From Pseudonocardia cypriaca (GTDB lineage: Bacteria > Actinomycetota > Actinomycetes > Mycobacteriales > Pseudonocardiaceae), in the NCBI RefSeq assembly GCF_006717045.1, contig NZ_VFPH01000001.1, positions 1,178,001 through 1,242,000 on the forward strand: a stretch of 64,000 bases of DNA, read 5' to 3'. A model generated the notes under the pieces. That model saw only the letters and a list, made by a program, of their open reading frames with translations. It did not search any database and was not told the origin of the DNA. The translations under genes and the position numbers were made by a program. Below are positions 8,517-16,956 of this stretch, piece after piece; position 1 is the stretch's first letter; the number at the start of each line of letters is the position of its first letter.

Positions 8517-9308
8517 TCACGCCCGGACCTCGCCAGCGGCGGTCCCCAGCCCGCTCCGCAGGAAGTCGGCGCTCACGGACGCCGCGGCGGCTCGGATGTG
8601 CGGCAGTGCGCCCGGCAGCCGCGGGCTGGTCAGCGGCGCCAGCAGCCCGATCGCAGCGACGACACCTTCGGGACCGGTGACCGGAACGGCGACCCCGGAC
8701 ACCCCGAGCCGGTGCTCCTGCGCGCTGCGTGCCAGTCCGGTCCTGCGGATCGTCTCGAGCTGGCGGTGCAGCACGCGCGGGTCGGTCACGGTGTACGGGG
8801 TGTGCCGGCGCAGATCGCCCATCACCTCGTCCACCAGCGGCTCCGGTGCATACGCCAGCAGCGCCTTGCCCACCGTCGTGCAGTGCAGCGGGAGGTAGCC
8901 GCCCGGGCTGTGCCGGGTGGGAACGGTCTTCGTCCCGATGAGGCGCTCGATGACCAGCGCCCTGCCGCCGTCCAGCACGGCCATGTGGACCGTGTGCCCG
9001 GTGGCGGTCACGAGGTCCTGCAGATGCGGCAACGCCAGCTCACGAAGATCGTTGGCCGGCGCGAGCATCCCGAGCCGCCACAGGCGGGCACCTATCTCGT
9101 ACCGCCCGTCCTCGCGGCGCACCAGCAGCCGCCCCGCGACGAGGTCGGCGGCCAGCCGGTGCACGGTGGCCAGCGGCAACCCACTCCGGCGGGACAGCTG
9201 GGAGAGGTTCAGGCACCGTCGCTCGACATCGAAGGCACCCAGCACCGCCACCGCTCGCAGGGTCACCGAGCGGCTGGACGAGCTCTCACCCGCACCGGAC
9301 ATCGGCAC
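8517..9308 (-). CDS. IclR-family transcriptional regulator
   Basis: Regulator of 263 aa with an N-terminal winged helix (residues ~15-80, LSQLSRRSGLPLATVHRLAADL) and a C-terminal IclR effector domain (HTVHMAVLDGGRALVIERL, LPLHCTTVGKALLAYAP, GVAVPVTGPEGVVAAIGL). IclR proteins usually control neighbouring catabolic operons in response to a small acid or aromatic compound. The gene lies just upstream of the phosphotransferase-carboxylase operon on the same strand, separated by 104 bp that hold a TTTYC-N7-GGAAR element; a second copy precedes its own start. A GTG start at 9308 is used; an in-frame ATG at 9302 is equally possible. The effector is unknown but is probably the operon's substrate. Confidence 0.92.
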   Translation of the reverse strand: MPMSGAGESSSSRSVTLRAVAVLGAFDVERRCLNLSQLSRRSGLPLATVHRLAADLVAGRLLVRREDGRYEIGARLWRLGMLAPANDLRELALPHLQDLVTATGHTVHMAVLDGGRALVIERLIGTKTVPTRHSPGGYLPLHCTTVGKALLAYAPEPLVDEVMGDLRRHTPYTVTDPRVLHRQLETIRRTGLARSAQEHRLGVSGVAVPVTGPEGVVAAIGLLAPLTSPRLPGALPHIRAAAASVSADFLRSGLGTAAGEVRA

Positions 9309-9326
9309 CCCACCCCGGCGACGCGG

Positions 9327-9343
9327 TTTCCAACGAGCGGAAA
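9327..9343. promoter_or_regulatory. Candidate IclR autoregulatory operator
   Basis: TTTCC-N7-GGAAA, an exact inverted repeat 19-35 bp upstream of the IclR start. It matches the spacing and arms of the element at 8494-8510. Likely an autoregulation site; inference. Confidence 0.42.
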
Positions 9344-9409
9344 GGGTACTTCAGGCGCTCGGACTTCCCGCGGGGCTCGACCGCCTGAACCGCGTCGGGC
9401 CCCGCGATC

Positions 9410-10546
9410 TCATCTGCGGAAGAGGCGGTGTCCCGGGGAGTACCGGTCGAGTCCGTCGTCGTCGAGGCGGATACCGAGACCGGGACCCGAGGGCACGGCG
9501 AGCATCCCGTCGTCGTCGAGGTGGAAGCCGCCCGCGACCAGCTCGTCGATGTAGGCGGAGCCGGTCTTGTACTCGACGAGGTCGGTGTGCGGCAGCGACG
9601 CGGCCAGGTGCAGGTCGGCCGCGAGCCCGACGCCGGTGTTCCAGCCGTGCGGGATGAACCGGACGCCGAGGTCGTCGGCGAGCCAGGCCACGCGGCGGGA
9701 CTCGCTGAGGCCCCCGCCCTTGGTGGTGTCGGGCTGCACGATGTCGAACGCGCCCGCGGTGAGGAAGCGGGTGAAGTCCTGGCGGCGGGTGAGCACCTCG
9801 CCGCCGGAGATCGGCACGCGGGACGCGCTGCGGAGCCGGACGAACCCGTCGAGGTCGTCGGGGCGCAGCGCCTCCTCGAACCAGGCGACGCCGTGGTCGG
9901 CGAGCATGTCGGCGGTGCGGGTGGCCCATGCGGTCCCGTGCGGCCAGAAGGCGTCCGAGCCGCCGGCGTCGACGGCCAGGAGCGCCTCCGCGCCGACGGC
10001 CTCTCGCGCCGCCCGGACCACCCGCTCGTCGGCGGCGGGGTCGACGCGGCCGAAGTGGCCCCAACCGATCTTGAACGCGGTGAAGCCCTGCTCGGCGAGC
10101 CGGGTCAACGTGGCGTTCATCCTGGCCGGTTCCTCGATGAGGACCGACGCGTACGGGCGGACGCGGTCGCGGTAGCGGCCGCCGAGCAGTGTGCTCACCG
10201 GGAGGCCGGTGGCCTGCCCGAGGATGTCCCACAGCGCGATGTCGATGCCGCTGACGGCGTGGGTGATCGCGCCGCCGCGGCCGAGCCAGAAGGTGTCCTG
10301 GTGCATCAGCTGGCTGATCCGGTCCGGCTCCCGCGGGTCGGCCCCGAGGCAGATCGGCCGGAGCACGTCCAGGGCTCCCTGCACGAGCGCTTCGCTGGAG
10401 AAGACGCTGCCGACCCCGACGAGCCCGGCGTCGGTGTGCACGGTGACGAGCGTGTGGACCACGTCGTCGGGTTGCAGCTCCCGGCTCCAGCCGCCCTCGG
10501 GGGTCGCACCGCGCAGCCCAGCGACCCTGATGTCAGTGATCCGCAC
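9410..10546 (-). CDS. Mandelate racemase/muconate lactonizing enzyme family protein
   Basis: Enolase-superfamily enzyme (378 aa) that abstracts the proton alpha to a carboxylate, typically dehydrating sugar acids or isomerising carboxylates. The N-terminal capping domain is followed by a barrel with the catalytic lysine in FTAFKIGWG, metal ligands in LLAVDAGGSD, WFEEALRPDD and ISGGEVLTRRQD, and the acid/base segment FIPHGWNTGVG. The conserved HxxxWN-like end favours acid-sugar dehydratase chemistry over lactonization, but the substrate cannot be read from sequence. It is the last gene of the ABC-importer operon, and its start overlaps the end of the GH13 gene by 14 bp. Together they suggest import, cleavage and oxidation of a glycoside to a sugar acid. 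Confidence 0.9.
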   Translation of the reverse strand: MRITDIRVAGLRGATPEGGWSRELQPDDVVHTLVTVHTDAGLVGVGSVFSSEALVQGALDVLRPICLGADPREPDRISQLMHQDTFWLGRGGAITHAVSGIDIALWDILGQATGLPVSTLLGGRYRDRVRPYASVLIEEPARMNATLTRLAEQGFTAFKIGWGHFGRVDPAADERVVRAAREAVGAEALLAVDAGGSDAFWPHGTAWATRTADMLADHGVAWFEEALRPDDLDGFVRLRSASRVPISGGEVLTRRQDFTRFLTAGAFDIVQPDTTKGGGLSESRRVAWLADDLGVRFIPHGWNTGVGLAADLHLAASLPHTDLVEYKTGSAYIDELVAGGFHLDDDGMLAVPSGPGLGIRLDDDGLDRYSPGHRLFRR

Positions 10547-12203
10547 GGTTGCCTCCGTCCGTGTCGATGACGATCGCCTCGTCGGCCGCCAGCAGCAGCG
10601 ACCGGTCCACGCCGCCGCCGGCCCGGCGCCCCGTCGTCGAGACGAGCACGCGGCCGCCCGCGGGCAGCACCACGCGTTGCGGCGCGCCGGTGAGGTTCAG
10701 CGCCACCAGGACGCGACCGTCACCGGCTCGCCGCTCGTAGGCGAGGACGGCGTCGGCGGGGCCGGCGTCGAGGAGCTCCATCGATCCCGTCCGCAGCGCC
10801 GTGCATGCGCTGCGAAGGCGCAGCAGCTCGCGGTAGAGGCAGAGGAACGACCCGGGGTCGCGCAGCTGCGCGTCGACGTTGATCTCCGCGGCGTTGCCCG
10901 CGACGGGCAGCCAGAGCGCCTCCTCCGGTGCGGTGGAAAAGCCCGCGTTCGGCCCGTCGTTCCACGGCATCGGGGTGCGGACCGGGTCCCGGCTCACGCC
11001 GCCCGCCGTCCGCCCGAACCAGTCGCGCTGCCGCTCGGGGGGCACCGGCTGGTCGGTCATGCCCAGCTCGTCGCCGTAGAGCAGGCACGGCGTGGCGGCC
11101 AGGGTCAGCAGCAGCACCGCGGCCACGCGCGCCTGCGCCGGGCCGAGCCGGGTGGCGAGCCGCGACCGGTCGTGGTTGCCCAGCGCCATGATCGGCCACG
11201 CTCCCGGGGGCAGCGCAGCGTAGAGGCCGGCGAGCTCGGCCCGCAGGGCCCCGGCCCGCCACTCGGTCTCGATGAGCCGGAACGGGAACGGCAGGTGCAT
11301 GCCGCCGAGGTCGGCGCCGTAGTACTCGGCCCAGTCCGCCCATGACATCGCCTCGATCTCGGCGATGGTGACCGCCTCCGGGTAGGCGTCAACGACCGCC
11401 CGGATCTGGGAGAGGGCCTCGTGGGTGTCGGGATGGCGCCGGTCGTGCACGTGCAGCTGCATGCCGAAGTCGGGGTGCTGCAGGTCGAACGGGTTGTGGT
11501 TGCCGCCGGGCGCCGGCGGGTTGTCGCGCAGCTCGGGATCCTTCATGAGCATGTGGGCCACGTCGATGCGCACCCCGTCGACGCCGCGGTCCAGCCAGAA
11601 CCGCAGCACGTCGAGCATCGCGGCGCGGACGTCCGGGTTGCGCCAGTCGAGGTCGGGCTGTTCCTTGAGGTGCGAGTGCAGGTAGTACTGCCCGGTCGGC
11701 TCGTCGAACTCCCACACCGACCCGCCGGCCTCGCTCGTCCAGTTGTTGGGCGGCCCGCCGGCGGGGCGGGGGTCGCGCCAGACGTACCAGTCGCGCTTGG
11801 GGCTGGTGCGCGAGGACCGGGACTCGACGAACCACGGGTGCTGGTCGGAGGTGTGGTTGGGGATGTAGTCGACGATCACCCGCAGCCCGCGGGCGTGCGC
11901 CTCGCCGAGCAGCCGATCAACCGTCTCCAGCGTGCCGAAGACCGGTTCGACGTCGGTGTGGTCGGTGACGTCGAAGCCCTGGTCGAGCAGGGGGGATCGG
12001 TAGAACGGTCCGGTCCAGATCGCGTCGACCCCCAGCGTGCCGCTCAGGTGGTCGAGCGACGCGATGAGGCCCTCCAGGTCACCGGTGCCGTCGCCGTTGC
12101 CGTCGCGCAGGCTCGGGAGGTGGCACTCGTAGACGACGGCTCCGCGCCACCACAGCTCGGTGCGGTCGGGACGGGTGGTGGGGGTCGGGGACGGGGTCGG
12201 CAT
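10533..12203 (-). CDS. GH13 alpha-glucosidase / alpha-amylase family hydrolase
   Basis: Family 13 glycoside hydrolase (556 aa), most like oligo-1,6- or alpha-glucosidases. In order: VVYECHLPSLRDGNGDGTGD, region I VDYIPNHTS, region II DGVRIDVAHML with the nucleophile Asp, region III VTIAEIEAM with the acid/base Glu, and region IV MALGNHDRSRL with the transition-state Asp. The substrate-loop DWYVWRDP and product-side LPWND-like TPMPWNDG fit the oligosaccharide-hydrolase branch. There is no signal peptide, so it acts on imported sugars. The ATG at 12203 follows GAGAGGA. The frame stays open upstream to 12989 only as an out-of-frame reading of the ceramidase-like gene. Confidence 0.9.
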   Translation of the reverse strand: MPTPSPTPTTRPDRTELWWRGAVVYECHLPSLRDGNGDGTGDLEGLIASLDHLSGTLGVDAIWTGPFYRSPLLDQGFDVTDHTDVEPVFGTLETVDRLLGEAHARGLRVIVDYIPNHTSDQHPWFVESRSSRTSPKRDWYVWRDPRPAGGPPNNWTSEAGGSVWEFDEPTGQYYLHSHLKEQPDLDWRNPDVRAAMLDVLRFWLDRGVDGVRIDVAHMLMKDPELRDNPPAPGGNHNPFDLQHPDFGMQLHVHDRRHPDTHEALSQIRAVVDAYPEAVTIAEIEAMSWADWAEYYGADLGGMHLPFPFRLIETEWRAGALRAELAGLYAALPPGAWPIMALGNHDRSRLATRLGPAQARVAAVLLLTLAATPCLLYGDELGMTDQPVPPERQRDWFGRTAGGVSRDPVRTPMPWNDGPNAGFSTAPEEALWLPVAGNAAEINVDAQLRDPGSFLCLYRELLRLRSACTALRTGSMELLDAGPADAVLAYERRAGDGRVLVALNLTGAPQRVVLPAGGRVLVSTTGRRAGGGVDRSLLLAADEAIVIDTDGGNRADH

Positions 12204-12223
12204 GGTCCTCTCTCCGGTCGGGC

Positions 12224-13597
12224 TCACGGGCGCGGGGACGTCACGTGGGCGTGGGCGGCCACGCCGGCGGCGACGAGGTCGTCGGCGATCCGGTCGTGGA
12301 AGGGGAGGCGGCACGCGATGAGCGGCACCTCGTAGGCGGGATAGGGGTCGGCGGGCGGGCGGTAGGCGTCCGGGGTCGGCGCGTACCCCGACCACCCGCC
12401 CGTGGTGGAGAGCACGAGGCAGCGGTCGCCGAGCTGCTGCTGCAGGCGGCGCTTGATCCCGTGGAAGACCTCGAGACCGAACCCGAGGAGGCTGACCGGC
12501 CCGAGCCGCAACGCCTGCACGAGGACCGGCGGGCCGGCGTCCTCGCCGCGCTCCAGCCGGGCGAGGGTGGCCCCGAGCGAGTTGGCGACGACACCGGCCA
12601 TCGCCTTCTCCCGGCTCGTCGTGTCCGCCGGGGTGGCGGCGACGGTCGCGAGCGCGCGGTCGCGCCGCCGGCGCAGCTCGTCGACGTCGAACGGGCCGAG
12701 CGCGGGATGGAGCGTCGCGCGGTGCGCCGCCACGCCCTCGACGGGCACGGCGGCAGCGCTGTCCAGGCCGGTGCTGATCGCGCCGGCGAACCGGCCCGCG
12801 AACAGCGCGAGCGCGGCGTAGGACTCCTCGGCGGGGCCGTGCGCGTAGAGCGGGTTCACGTCGCCGAGGGCGCCCTGCGCGAACACCCCGACCGCGCCCG
12901 GACGGGTCTGCTCGACCAGCCGGAGCGCCTCGCCCGGGAAGTCGCCGTGCACCGCGTCGGTCTGCTCGCAGCAGATCACGGGGTGGCACGAGTACGAGGC
13001 CAGGAAGCCGGCGAGGTGCCCGCCGTGGTCAACGCGCAGCACGTGCACGCCGCGGTCCACGAGCTCGGGCTCGGGCTCCTGCCAGGTGCCGGCGAGCGCG
13101 TGGGCGTTCGTGAGACCGCGCCGCTCCCGCATCCGGTTGTGGGCGAAGCCGGGCAGCGGCACCTCGGCGTGCGCGACGGTGGCCGGTGCGCGTGCCGCCA
13201 CGGCCGCGACGGCGGCCTCGGCGATCAGCGCCGGCAGCTGCGCGAGGTAGAGCGGGTCCGGCTCACCCCAGCCGACGTTCTCGACCGTCGCCGGGCCGCT
13301 GTGGTTGTGGGTGGCGTGCACCGCGACCTCGTGCGGCTGCCACCCGGTCGCCGCGCCCACCCGCGCGACCACGTCGTCGACGATCCAGCGGCCCAGCCCC
13401 AGCAGGTCGCAGCTGACGAGCACCCAGCGGCCGCCGCCGTGCTCGACGGCGATCGCGCCGGCGTGCAGGCGGCCGTGGACCCGGGTGCTGCGCCGGCGTA
13501 GGTAGGGACCGAACCCGGCGAGCTCGACGCCGACCGGGGGCGTGATGTCGGTGCGGCCGAAGCCGATCCGCGGTGTCCCTGCATCCACCGTGCTCAC
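12224..13597 (-). CDS. Neutral/alkaline ceramidase-like hydrolase
   Basis: A 457-aa protein resembling the catalytic N-terminal domain of neutral/alkaline non-lysosomal ceramidases. It begins IGFGRTDITPPVGVELAGFG and carries the zinc-site signature HATHNHSGP near residue 95, then SYSCHPVICC and GDFPGEALRLVE. True ceramidases are longer (600+ aa), secreted and have an extra immunoglobulin-like domain. This one has no signal peptide and no such domain, and it sits in a sugar ABC operon. It probably hydrolyses an amide or ester in a cytoplasmic carbohydrate, for example an N-acylated amino sugar or cyclitol; that is inference. Its GTG start overlaps the permease stop (GTGA). Confidence 0.78.
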   Translation of the reverse strand: MSTVDAGTPRIGFGRTDITPPVGVELAGFGPYLRRRSTRVHGRLHAGAIAVEHGGGRWVLVSCDLLGLGRWIVDDVVARVGAATGWQPHEVAVHATHNHSGPATVENVGWGEPDPLYLAQLPALIAEAAVAAVAARAPATVAHAEVPLPGFAHNRMRERRGLTNAHALAGTWQEPEPELVDRGVHVLRVDHGGHLAGFLASYSCHPVICCEQTDAVHGDFPGEALRLVEQTRPGAVGVFAQGALGDVNPLYAHGPAEESYAALALFAGRFAGAISTGLDSAAAVPVEGVAAHRATLHPALGPFDVDELRRRRDRALATVAATPADTTSREKAMAGVVANSLGATLARLERGEDAGPPVLVQALRLGPVSLLGFGLEVFHGIKRRLQQQLGDRCLVLSTTGGWSGYAPTPDAYRPPADPYPAYEVPLIACRLPFHDRIADDLVAAGVAAHAHVTSPRP

Positions 13598-14487
13598 CCC
13601 TTGGTCGTTCCGGCCAGCAGGCCGCGGACGAAGTGCTTCTGCAGCGCGGCGAACACGACCATCGGAACCACTGCCGAGACCACGGCGGCCGCGGTCAGCA
13701 CCTCCCAGCCGTCACCCCGGGAGGCGACCAGCCGGCTGACCGCCACCGTCACGGGCGCCACTTCGCGGCGGCCGCCCAGGAAGATCAGCGCGGTGAGCAG
13801 GTCGTTCCAGGTCCACACGAACTCGAAGACGGCGAGCGAGGCCAGCGCAGGCCGCGTGACCGGCAGCACGATGCGCAGGAAGACCTGGCTGCGGCTCGCC
13901 CCGTCCACCTCGGCGGCCTCGAAGAGCGCGCGGGGGAGCGCGGCGAACGCGCTGTGCAGCAGGTACACCCCGAACGGCACCCCGTAGCCCAGGTGCACCA
14001 GCCAGATCCCGAGGAAGCTCCCGGTGAGGTCGAGTGCATTGAACGCCTGCAGCAGCGGCACGAGCGTGATCTGCATCGGGACGACGAGCAGCCCCACGAC
14101 CGCCAGCAGGACCCCGCGGCGGAAGCGGAACCGCAGGCACGTCAGGCCGTAGGCGGCCGCAGCGCTGACCGCGACGACGAGCACGGTCGCCGGCACGACC
14201 ACCGCGAGGCTGTTGACCAGGCTGAGCGCCATGCCGTCGCGCCCGAGCACGTCCCGGTAATTGTCGAGGGTGTAGTCGCCGGGCAGCGCGAAGGACTCCC
14301 ACCAGCCGCTGCGCAGGACCGCGGAGGGCGGGCGGAACGAGCTGACGACGAGACCGGCCACCGGCACCAGCCACACCGCGGTGAGCGCGAGGACGACGGC
14401 GTGCACGGGCACGCGGCGCAGCCGGAGCCGAGCGGGTTCCGCGGCGCGGTGGCGCGGTACGGCGATGCCCTGGACGTGGGTGGTCAT
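13594..14487 (-). CDS. Carbohydrate ABC transporter permease, MalG type
   Basis: Inner-membrane subunit of a carbohydrate uptake (CUT1) ABC importer, 297 aa with six predicted helices. The EAA loop that docks the ATPase is visible as LFEAAEVDGASRSQVFLRIV, about 100 residues from the C-terminus. The N-terminus has the MalG-like VSSFRPP periplasmic segment. Its ATG overlaps the preceding permease stop by one base (TGATG), so the two are co-translated. No ATP-binding subunit gene lies in the window; a shared MsmK/MsmX-like ATPase elsewhere in the genome is the usual solution for this family. Confidence 0.9.
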   Translation of the reverse strand: MTTHVQGIAVPRHRAAEPARLRLRRVPVHAVVLALTAVWLVPVAGLVVSSFRPPSAVLRSGWWESFALPGDYTLDNYRDVLGRDGMALSLVNSLAVVVPATVLVVAVSAAAAYGLTCLRFRFRRGVLLAVVGLLVVPMQITLVPLLQAFNALDLTGSFLGIWLVHLGYGVPFGVYLLHSAFAALPRALFEAAEVDGASRSQVFLRIVLPVTRPALASLAVFEFVWTWNDLLTALIFLGGRREVAPVTVAVSRLVASRGDGWEVLTAAAVVSAVVPMVVFAALQKHFVRGLLAGTTKG

Positions 14488-15464
14488 CAGGCCTCCCCGA
14501 CCGAGCGGCGGAACTGCCGGACGTTGAGAACCATGATCGGAACGACGGCGAGCATGAGGACCGTCGCGACGGCGGCGGCGATCCCGCCGTCGCGCCCGGT
14601 GAACAGTGCGCGGTACATGACCGTGGACAGCACGTCCGTGCCGTGGTTCCCGTTGGTCATCACGTAGACGAGGTCGAACGCCTTGAGCGCGACGATGGTC
14701 ATCGTGGTCGCGACGACCACGACCGTCGGCACCAGGAACGGCAGCGTGACGTACCGGAAGGTGCCCCACTCCGAGGCGCCGTCGAGGCGCGCGGCCTCGT
14801 GCAGCTCGGCGGGCACGGCCCGCAGCGCGGCGTCGAAGACCACCATCGCGAAGCCGGCCTGGGTCCAGAGCGTCGCGGCGATCAGTGCGAGGTTGCCGGT
14901 CGAGCCCGAGATCAGCCAGGCGACCGGGTCGAGGCCGGGGAAGACCGTGAGCACCGCGTTGAGCGTCCCGGTCTGGGCGGCCCCGGCCGGCTGGTAGTCG
15001 TACATGAAGCTCCAGACCACCCCGGCGGCGACCGCCGAAACGGCGATCGGCAGGAACAGCGCGGCGCGCACGACCGGCGCGTAGCGCACCCGCTCGGCCA
15101 GCACCGCGACGGTGAGCCCGACGAGCACCGCGGTGCTCGGCAGCAGCACCACCCAGAGAACGGTGTTGCGCAGGGCGGTCAGGGTCACCGGGTCGGACAG
15201 CGTCCCGGCGTAGTTGTCGAGGCCGACCCACTCCCGGCCGTCGGCGTCGAGGAAGCTGAGCCCGATCGTGCTCGCGGCCGGGATCGCCAGCGTGAGCGCC
15301 ACGACCCCGACCGCGGGTGCGACGAAGAGCCACGGCAGCAGCGCGCGGTGCCACCGCCTCGGCAGCGCGGCCAGCAGCCGGTCGCCCCCGCGCAGGTAGG
15401 CGTAGGTCGCGCCGAGGACCACGGCGACGGCCCCGAGCAGTAGCCCGATCCGCTCGGCGATCAC
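14487..15464 (-). CDS. Carbohydrate ABC transporter permease, MalF type
   Basis: Second membrane subunit of the sugar importer (325 aa, six to seven helices). The first helix pair is followed by LLPWLFVAPAVGVVALTL, and the ATPase-docking EAA loop reads LHEAARLDGASEWGTFRYV. The GTG start at 15464 overlaps the stop of the binding-protein gene (GTGA); longer readings upstream run through that gene in another frame and are not real. Pairing with the MalG-like gene and the upstream lipoprotein makes a complete CUT1 importer except for the ATPase. Confidence 0.9.
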   Translation of the reverse strand: MIAERIGLLLGAVAVVLGATYAYLRGGDRLLAALPRRWHRALLPWLFVAPAVGVVALTLAIPAASTIGLSFLDADGREWVGLDNYAGTLSDPVTLTALRNTVLWVVLLPSTAVLVGLTVAVLAERVRYAPVVRAALFLPIAVSAVAAGVVWSFMYDYQPAGAAQTGTLNAVLTVFPGLDPVAWLISGSTGNLALIAATLWTQAGFAMVVFDAALRAVPAELHEAARLDGASEWGTFRYVTLPFLVPTVVVVATTMTIVALKAFDLVYVMTNGNHGTDVLSTVMYRALFTGRDGGIAAAVATVLMLAVVPIMVLNVRQFRRSVGEA

Positions 15465-16813
15465 CGGACGCCGTCCCGGACGGCCTGCAGGGTCTGCAGG
15501 ATCGCGTCCAGCTGGTCGGGGTGCTCGGTGTAGCGCAGCCCCGCCTGCCAGAAGGCGTCGACCTCCGACTGCGGCATCAGCGCGTTGCCCAGCGGGTGCA
15601 CCGCCCGGGCCGTGGCCAGCACCTCGTGCGCGCGGCGCAGGAACGGGTCGGTGTAGGCGTCCGCGCTGAGGCCGACGTGCGGGGAGAGCCAGCGACCCGT
15701 CGCCGCGACGAGAGCTCCCGACTCCGCCGTGGCGAGGTAGCGGACCAGCGCGTCCGACTGCGGGGTCCGGGTGAGCACGCCGGCGATCTCGCCCGAGATC
15801 GCGCGGACGTCCGGGTGCTGCGGGTCGAAGTCGGGCACCGGGAAGAAGTCGAGGTCCTCCACCGGGGTCAGCTCCGGGAAGCTGTCGGTGATGATGCCGC
15901 CCATGAAGGCGGCCTGCGCCAGGAGGTCGCAGCCAGGGTCGTCGGCGAGCATCGGGTTCGCCGCCTGGTCGAAGCCGGTGCTCAGCGCCGTCGTCGGGCC
16001 GCCGTACACCGCACCTTCCGCGACGACCGCGCCGTAGGTCTCGAACGCCCGCCGCACCTGCGGCGCCGTCCACGGCTCCGCCCCGCGCCGCCAGCGCTCG
16101 TGGAACTCCGGGCCCGCCTGGCGCAGGAGGATCTCGTCGACGAGGTCGGCGGCAGGCCATCCGCTCGCTGCGCCGCTCTCCAGGCCCACGCACCACGGCG
16201 TCTCGCCGCGAGCGGCCTTCGCCGCCGCCCAGTCCTGCAGCTCCTGCCAGCTCTCCGGCTGGCGCGGCCCGTCGTAGGTGCGCGGGTTGAACCAGGCGAG
16301 TCCTCCGAGGTTGACGGTGTCGAAGATGCCGAACACGGCCCCGTCCGCGGCGCGGGTGGCATCGAGGATGCTCGGGGCGTAGGCCGCGGCCAATACGTCC
16401 TCGCCGACGACGGTCCGCAGGTCCGCCAGCCTGCCCTCCGCGGCGAGGGCCGCCATCTCGCCGATGGCCGGGGTCACCACGACGTCGGGTGGGTTGCCCC
16501 CGTCCACCCTGGTGCGGAGCACGGCCGCGAAGTCCCGCGTGCCCTCGTACTCGACGTCCACGCCGGTCGCGCGCTCGAACGGCTCGAGCACGGCGAGGAA
16601 CGCGTCCAGCTCCTCACCGCCGAGGACACCCAGGACGCTCACGGTGCCGCCGACCTGCTGGTCCCGGGCGACCGCTCGCGCCGCCGCCTCGGCAGCGGCG
16701 ACCGCTGCGGGTGGTGCGGCGGGTGCCTCACGGGACTGGGAGTCCGCGCTGCTGCAGCCGGCGGCGAGCGCGAATGCAGCGAGCAGAGGTAGGCCGACCG
16801 GACGAGGTCTCAT
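15461..16813 (-). CDS. Extracellular sugar-binding lipoprotein of the ABC importer
   Basis: Substrate-binding protein (450 aa) of the CUT1 importer. The signal peptide ends in a lipobox, FALAAGCSS, with the lipidated Cys at residue 20. After an Ala-rich linker come VSVLGVLGGEELDAFLAVLE and GNPPDVVVTPAIGEMAAL, typical of the alpha-glucoside and maltose binding family. The protein should be anchored on the outer face of the membrane and capture the oligosaccharide. It is the first gene of the minus-strand operon and is divergent from the GntR gene. The 143-bp intergenic region holds a perfect 20-bp palindrome, so this promoter is probably repressed by GntR. Confidence 0.9.
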   Translation of the reverse strand: MRPRPVGLPLLAAFALAAGCSSADSQSREAPAAPPAAVAAAEAAARAVARDQQVGGTVSVLGVLGGEELDAFLAVLEPFERATGVDVEYEGTRDFAAVLRTRVDGGNPPDVVVTPAIGEMAALAAEGRLADLRTVVGEDVLAAAYAPSILDATRAADGAVFGIFDTVNLGGLAWFNPRTYDGPRQPESWQELQDWAAAKAARGETPWCVGLESGAASGWPAADLVDEILLRQAGPEFHERWRRGAEPWTAPQVRRAFETYGAVVAEGAVYGGPTTALSTGFDQAANPMLADDPGCDLLAQAAFMGGIITDSFPELTPVEDLDFFPVPDFDPQHPDVRAISGEIAGVLTRTPQSDALVRYLATAESGALVAATGRWLSPHVGLSADAYTDPFLRRAHEVLATARAVHPLGNALMPQSEVDAFWQAGLRYTEHPDQLDAILQTLQAVRDGVR

Positions 16814-16887
16814 GCCTGCTCCTCGAGGTGGGGGAGGCCGACTGGCGTCGTCGGCTCAAGGACGCGGCTGACCGTAGCAAGACGACG

Positions 16888-16907
16888 ATCGATTGTCGAC
16901 AATCGAT
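16888..16907. promoter_or_regulatory. Perfect 20-bp palindrome, probable GntR operator
   Basis: ATCGATTGTCGACAATCGAT is exactly self-complementary over all 20 bases. It lies 50 bp before the GntR start and 75 bp before the divergent binding-protein start. FadR-type GntR regulators commonly bind TTGTC/GACAA-like cores. Assignment to this GntR is inference from position. Confidence 0.7.
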
Positions 16908-16956
16908 GACTGCGGTACGGTGAGCACCGCTGTTGTCGGTCGAGGAGGTCGGTCAG

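Noticed and set aside
10533..12989. Long version of the GH13 gene starting near 12989
   Set aside because: The extra 262 codons are an out-of-frame reading of the ceramidase-like gene. ATG 12203 has a good ribosome-binding site and gives a normal GH13 N-terminus.
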